Assembly: GCA_018903055.1 (NCBI GenBank)
Contig: JAHIPW010000042.1
Location: 1 to 12,879, forward strand
DNA: 12,879 bases
Origin: DRGV01 sp018903055 [NCBI: bacterium]
Lineage (GTDB): Bacteria > UBP18 > UBA7526
Reading direction: 5' to 3'
In this document: piece after piece, positions 12,286 to 12,879 of the stretch
Layout of the letters: each line of letters opens with the position of its first letter
How positions within the stretch are numbered: position 1 is the first letter of the stretch
The notes under the pieces: generated by a model
Database searches by the model: none
Seen by the model: only the letters and a program-made list of their open reading frames with translations
What the model was told of the DNA's origin: nothing
Made by a program: the position numbers and the translations under genes

Positions 12286-12291
12286 ATTATA
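12286..12291 (-). promoter_or_regulatory. Possible -10 box for the NTF2-like lipoprotein gene
   Basis: TATAAT on the minus strand, 20 bases before ATG 12265, at a distance that suits a short leader. No good -35 hexamer lies 16-18 bp upstream, so this is only a candidate. Confidence 0.3.
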
Positions 12292-12602
12292 CGGCCTAAA
12301 TACTTCGACAAATATGGCAATTTTTTCTTCTTATGTCTATTATAGCTGTTATATCTTCTATGTTAGTTTCTGGTTCTACTTAAAATCTTAGCATATTATG
12401 GTAGAAATTGCAAGCAATTTTCTATTCTACCCTTAAACAAAAAAAGAGCCTTTTGGGGCTCCTTTCAGTCACGCTTCAAGCCTCATACTGCAAACTTCAA
12501 GTTTTTTCAGCCTGCAGCCTGTGGCCTGGAGATTGAAGCCTGTTTGCGCAACCGTAACTTATCCGTTTAAATCTGCTCAAATCCGTCTGAATCCGTGATT
12601 TT
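12292..12602. other. Intergenic region downstream of panC, no gene
   Basis: AT-rich DNA next to the lipoprotein promoter, then the panC terminator (12436-12464), then repeated CTTCAAGCCT/CTTCAAG and CAGCCTGCAGCCTGTGGCCT tracts (about 12474-12545) and a TCCGTTTAAATCTGC/TCCGTCTGAATCCGTG repeat stretch (about 12560-12600) ending at the panC stop. I see no coding region on either strand. Confidence 0.6.
12436..12464 (-). terminator. Intrinsic terminator downstream of panC
   Basis: On the minus strand GAGCC (12461-12457), loop, GGCTC (12450-12446) is followed by seven T (12445-12439). The stem may lengthen by AAA/TTT around a bulge. It is oriented to end transcription coming from panC, about 140 bp after its stop. 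Confidence 0.75.
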
Positions 12603-12879
12603 CTAAGAGACCTCAACTGTGATATTGTCAATGAGTCTCGCCTTACCTATCTTTGCCGCAAGAGAGATATTCACCCCATTAGAAGTCCTCGCCAAAGGCG
12701 AGGCAGACGTCTCAGGCGTCTTACTTCTAACGGGGCATACCCCTTTCTTTATTATTCTTACTTCTTTTAAAGTTTCTGGGTCAGTAATAGCAACGTATTC
12801 TAATTTTATTAACTTCTCTTTTTTTATTAGTTTCTTCATCTGCCTGATAATCTTTTTACTATCCCTTTCTCCTTCTCTT
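12603..12879 (-). CDS. panC: Pantothenate synthetase, C-terminal part, with in-frame palindromic insert
   Basis: The last ~91 residues of pantoate-beta-alanine ligase; the gene continues beyond the right edge. The open frame from 12879 reads REGERDSKKIIRQMKKLI, then EYVAITDPETLKEV, and ends with LAAKIGKARLIDNITVEVS, which match the PanC C-terminal domain (family pattern 'Y.E..DPETL.PV ... G.TRLIDN'). The enzyme joins pantoate and beta-alanine using ATP in pantothenate synthesis. Between KKG and VNISLAAK lies an extra 22-residue stretch, VCPVRSKTPETSASPLARTS plus NG, absent from the family: with it removed, the spacing from the ETL motif to RLIDN equals that of ordinary PanC. It is encoded by a 66-bp palindromic element (see the repeat entry) that keeps the frame. 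The insertion lies in a surface loop before the final strand, so the protein may still work. Confidence 0.85.
   Translation of the reverse strand, partial: REGERDSKKIIRQMKKLIKKEKLIKLEYVAITDPETLKEVRIIKKGVCPVRSKTPETSASPLARTSNGVNISLAAKIGKARLIDNITVEVS
12673..12743. mobile_element. 66-bp palindromic mini-element inserted in frame in panC
   Basis: The outer arms CCCCATTAGAAGT (12674-12686) and ACTTCTAACGGGG (12723-12735) pair with one mismatch. Inside are two further hairpins: CCTCGCC-AAA-GGCGAGG (12687-12703) and AGACG-TCTCAGG-CGTCT (12705-12721), giving a three-way-junction fold. ACCCC occurs at 12673-12677 and 12739-12743, consistent with a 5-bp target duplication spaced by exactly 66 bp, a multiple of three. 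All six-frame consequences aside, the panC frame stays open through it. Confidence 0.8.

Overview
The window looks like a piece of an uncultured, non-actinobacterial bacterium: moderate GC, short Shine-Dalgarno-led genes nearly all on the minus strand, and intergenic spaces full of dispersed 'ATCTGTG / CAGATTAG', 'TAGTAACTGT' and palindromic mini-repeats. In my memory these are common in genomes of candidate phyla such as Omnitrophota, but that placement is a guess from texture, not from a marker gene. Two lipoprotein signal peptides fit a cell with an exported lipoprotein pathway.

Region 1 (1-7156, minus strand) is the centre of interest: a compact type II (aromatic) polyketide synthase operon. 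A near-consensus sigma-70 promoter (7129-7156) followed by a perfect 20-bp palindrome (7101-7120) precedes, in transcription order, an ApbA/PanE-family reductase, a protein made of two fused TIGR04076-like domains, KS-alpha with an intact Cys-His-His triad, KS-beta (chain-length factor) with that triad changed to Arg-Asp-Asn, an acyl carrier protein, a PF04199 metal-dependent cyclase, a TcmN/WhiE-like SRPBCC aromatase/cyclase, and an MFS exporter that runs off the left edge. KS-alpha/KS-beta overlap by one base, ACP/cyclase are one base apart, and the aromatase/MFS junction is a four-base ATAA overlap. The expected sequence of events is: KS-alpha/KS-beta build a poly-beta-ketone on the ACP, the two cyclases fold and aromatise it, the reductase and the TIGR04076 protein may tailor or assist, and the MFS protein exports the product. 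No malonyltransferase, ketoreductase of the usual SDR type, priming KSIII or phosphopantetheinyl transferase is visible in the window.

Region 2 (7157-9205) is a repeat-rich spacer with a terminator and an NCS2/AzgA-like permease gene.

Region 3 (9206-12291) is an accessory strip of small unrelated minus-strand genes: a PolB-like DEDDy exonuclease, a DUF6717-like lipoprotein, a 47-residue DUF5679-like Cys protein, a nucleotidyltransferase coupled to a 56-residue basic protein, and an NTF2-fold-immunity-like lipoprotein of higher GC. Three of these genes are preceded by the same AACATTCGAAA motif (plus-strand reading), whose minus-strand form ends in an integron-like GTTRRRY box; this hints at mobile cassettes but complete attC folds are not visible.

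Region 4 (12292-12879) carries a terminator and the 3' end of panC (pantothenate synthetase), which is interrupted in frame by a 66-bp palindromic element flanked by ACCCC repeats, similar in kind to the Rickettsia palindromic elements that insert into proteins.
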